A DNA stretch of 64,000 bases, from positions 62,001-126,000 of the forward strand of contig JBAZBI010000010.1 in NCBI GenBank assembly GCA_041671545.1, written 5' to 3'. A model generated the notes under the pieces. The model worked only from the letters and a program-made list of their open reading frames with translations, searched no databases and had not been told where the DNA came from. Positions within the stretch are counted from its first letter, which is position 1. Every line of letters starts with the position of its first letter. Origin of the DNA: UBA1563 sp041671545. GTDB taxonomy: Bacteria; Bacteroidota; Ignavibacteria; Ignavibacteriales; Ignavibacteriaceae. Below are positions 61,804 through 64,000 of this stretch, one piece after another. Both the position numbers and the translations under genes were made by a program.

Positions 61804-63084
61804 ATGAACCTGCTGGCGATATCAATAAATCATCATACCGCTCCGGTATCGCTGCGCGAAGAAGTACATCTCAGCACTAAAGATATAAAAATTTATCTCG
61901 ATGAACTGAAAGAAAAATATTTTTCCGAAGGGTTTATCATTTCAACTTGCAACCGGACGGAATTGTACGGCATTCCCAAAGACGCCGGAACAAGCTATAT
62001 GGAATTAGAAAATTTTCTTGTTGAGAAAAAATCAACTACAAATTTAACGGACGAACATTTTCAAAAATTCTTTTCATGCAGCGCGCTCAATCATCTTTTT
62101 AAAGTGATAGCGGGAATTGATTCTCTGCTCATCGGGGATAATCAAATTCTTGGACAAGTAAAAGAATCATTTCAACTTGCACAGGAAAAACAGTTCGCCG
62201 GTTTTTTAGTGAACAGAGTTTTCGATTCGGCAATACGAGTCGGCAAGCGGGCAAAAACAGAAACAACGATCAGCGACGGCGCCATAACCGTTAGTTACGC
62301 CGCAGTGCAGTTGATCGAAAAAATCTTTTCAAATCTTTCTAAAAAATCTGCACTTGTTATCGGTATGGGCGAAACCGGAAAAATTGCCGCGCAGCATTTA
62401 CACGATAAACACATCGGCAAACTTTCAATTACCAACCGAACGATCGAAAAGGCAGAACAGATTGCAACAGAGATTGATGCGCAGATTCTTCCGTTCGAAA
62501 GATTCAAAGATCATTTAGCTGATTTCGATATTATCATCAGCGCTACTTCATCGCCTAACTTAATTCTTACAAAAGAAGAAATTAAAACATTGATGAAAAA
62601 GCGGGGCAATGTGGCTACCGTGCTGATGGATATTGCTCTTCCGCGCGATATTGATCCTGAAGCAAGAAATATTGATAACGTTTTTTACAATGATATTGAT
62701 TCGCTTAACATTATTGTTGAACACAACATGAAAAAGCGGAAAGATGAAATTCCGAAAGTGCAAAACATAATCATGGAGGAGTTGATAAGCTTTTTCGGAT
62801 GGTATAATTCTCTTGAAGTTGCACCAACGATTAAATCACTCCGCGATTATTATGAAGAGATTCGTCTTGCCGAAGTTGAAGGATACAAAAATAGATTTAC
62901 AAAAGAAGATCAAGAAAAATTAGAATTGGTCACCAAACGGATCATCAACAAACTGTTGCATCATCCTACAACCGAACTACGCAAAGTTGCCGAGCAGGGA
63001 ATAAACACAACGGAATCTGCCACAAAAATTGCGCTTGTTCGCGATCTGTTTGGAATTGAAAACAAAAGTAATTCTGAAGTATAA
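61804..63084 (+). CDS. hemA: Glutamyl-tRNA reductase
   Basis: This 426-residue enzyme catalyses the first committed step of tetrapyrrole synthesis by the C5 pathway, reducing glutamyl-tRNA to glutamate-1-semialdehyde with NADPH. The catalytic Cys is in STCNRTELYGIP, and the tRNA/substrate region reads GIDSLLIGDNQILGQVKESFQLAQ. The Rossmann segment is SALVIGMGETGKIAAQHL, and the dimerisation helices follow from about residue 320 (EELISFFGWYNSLEVAPTIKSLRDYYEEIRLAEV). Full length, no oddities. It follows the HemX-like gene. Confidence 0.95.
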   Translation: MNLLAISINHHTAPVSLREEVHLSTKDIKIYLDELKEKYFSEGFIISTCNRTELYGIPKDAGTSYMELENFLVEKKSTTNLTDEHFQKFFSCSALNHLFKVIAGIDSLLIGDNQILGQVKESFQLAQEKQFAGFLVNRVFDSAIRVGKRAKTETTISDGAITVSYAAVQLIEKIFSNLSKKSALVIGMGETGKIAAQHLHDKHIGKLSITNRTIEKAEQIATEIDAQILPFERFKDHLADFDIIISATSSPNLILTKEEIKTLMKKRGNVATVLMDIALPRDIDPEARNIDNVFYNDIDSLNIIVEHNMKKRKDEIPKVQNIIMEELISFFGWYNSLEVAPTIKSLRDYYEEIRLAEVEGYKNRFTKEDQEKLELVTKRIINKLLHHPTTELRKVAEQGINTTESATKIALVRDLFGIENKSNSEV

Positions 63085-63185
63085 AGATAAAATGAAACAA
63101 AAATTTATAATCGTTCACCAGGAAAACTTCATTTGAGCAGAATTAAAAAAATAACACAAGCACATTTCACAAGAAAAGAGATTGA

Positions 63186-64000
63186 TGGAAAATAATTTTT
63201 GCCCTATCTGCGGGAAAGAGTCTTTTATTCTTGTTGGTAAACCGAGAACAAACACGCTTACATGCAAACTTGTTAAAAAGGATTATTCAATCGTGAAATG
63301 CATTGCTTGCACAACCTATTTTGTCAATCCGCAGATTGCATTCACTTCTGAAGAATGGAAAACTCTTTATGAAAATGATTATTTTGGTGGTCAGACCGAA
63401 TGGTTGATGAAGAAACGTGAAGAAGAATTAAATGAGAGATTCTCCCGGTTAATGCGATATGCTAAGAATAACATTAAAACTTTTTTAGATGTAGGTTGTG
63501 GCGAAGGAAAAACTTTGGAAAAAGCTAATTCTCTGGGTTGGGAAGCGTGGGGAGTTGATGTTACGGATAGTCGTGAGAAAGAAGCAAAGCATGAAAACAT
63601 CCGGTTTATAACCAGTACTTTGTTAAGTGCAAACTTGCCCAGTGATTATTTCGACTGCATTTATTGCGATTCTGTTTTAGAACACGTTCTTAATCCGACT
63701 GAGTATCTTACGGATATCCACCGAATTTTGAAAAAGGGAGGCGTTGTTTATATTGGAGTTCCTAACGAAGAGAGTTTCTTTAATGATATTAAAAAACTGA
63801 TCTTTTTTTTCTTGCAAAAAAAGCAGGTTGCCGCCCAATTGAAACCGTTTGATACTCCATATCATATTGTTGGATTTACAAAAAAATCATTAACCATGAC
63901 CATTAAACAAAATAAATTTGAATTGTTGGAATATAAAAATTTTGGGAGAAAATTTGAATTTCTTGGCTTTAAACCTAATTCGAGAGGTTTTTGGGTCAGT
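63186..64000 (+). CDS. Class I SAM methyltransferase with zinc ribbon, 3' end missing
   Basis: The frame is open from the ATG at 63186 to the window end (271 codons). The N-terminus holds a zinc ribbon (CPIC at residues 6-9 and CIAC about 40 residues later). The methyltransferase core follows: motif I FLDVGCGEGKTLEKA, an acidic end of strand 2 (GVDVTD), YFDCIYCDSVLEHVLNPTEYLTDIHRILKKGGVVYIGVPN, and a hydrophobic patch around LIFFFL. The layout fits Methyltransf_11/23 proteins with an N-terminal ribbon, often found in sugar or cell-surface glycan pathways. The substrate is not identifiable. It starts about 100 bp after hemA. Confidence 0.8.

Overview
The window looks like chromosomal DNA of a Bacteroidota/Chlorobi-group bacterium, most probably an Ignavibacteria-type organism. 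The reasons are two secreted proteins with type IX secretion (T9SS) sorting tails of the NYPNPFN type, a PorV/PorQ-like outer membrane protein, a large CarboxypepD_reg/TonB receptor, several MacB/FtsX permeases ending in NPV-SL-YE, weak Shine-Dalgarno sites, and two promoter candidates of the form TTG-N20-TAnnTTT. Taxonomy is inferred from gene content only.

Layout. 1-7.4 kb (mostly + strand) is a loose group of exported proteins: the end of an SBBP-repeat protein, a polysaccharide deacetylase, an exported M3 oligopeptidase, two copies of a lipoprotein alpha/beta hydrolase (the first broken), a conserved lipoprotein and a short-chain dehydrogenase. It also holds gene debris: a decayed copy of the dehydrogenase tail, and an inverted scrap carrying the start of a 3-hydroxyacyl-CoA dehydrogenase gene. 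7.4-10.1 kb (-) is a LytTR/LytS-type two-component pair followed by a paralogue of the 4.7 kb lipoprotein. 10.2-20.2 kb (-) is an export operon: membrane-fusion adaptor, ATPase, permease, second (odd) ATPase and two more permeases. Divergent from it (20.4-23.1 kb, +) is a sigma-54 activator/histidine-kinase pair. The gap between the two units holds a sigma-54-like promoter and, about 90 bp upstream of it, a paired palindromic site, so the pair very likely controls the operon.

23.3-55.0 kb (all -) is one long glycan locus: LacI regulator, zinc alcohol dehydrogenase, a surface protein with three near-identical 355-residue repeats, a terminator, then TonB receptor, a large secreted FnIII protein, PorV-like protein, parvulin-like foldase, a complete sugar ABC importer (binding protein, two permeases, distal ATPase), two GH130 proteins, GH2 beta-mannosidase, aldo/keto reductase and three exported six-hairpin-like proteins. 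The enzymes point to beta-mannosides. The locus lies between an intact tRNA-Lys(CTT) gene and a decayed copy of the 3' half of that tRNA with its terminator, in the same orientation. This is the geometry of an old genomic island inserted at a tRNA gene.

55.6-59.1 kb (-) is the most notable small system: an HvfA-like exported peptide with six Lys-Cys-Gly motifs, its DUF692 (MNIO) maturase, a DUF2063 partner, a DoxX-family membrane protein, and an ECF sigma factor with a zinc-binding anti-sigma factor. There is an ECF-type promoter just before the peptide gene and a strong hairpin between the peptide and maturase genes. It is best read as a copper-handling RiPP operon of the Hvf/bufferin type. 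59.1-64 kb is housekeeping: a YjjX-type NTPase, a TPM-domain protein, phosphoglycerate mutase, then divergently a CcsA/HemX-like membrane protein, hemA, and the start of a zinc-ribbon methyltransferase. No CRISPR array, rRNA, insertion sequence or integrase was seen.
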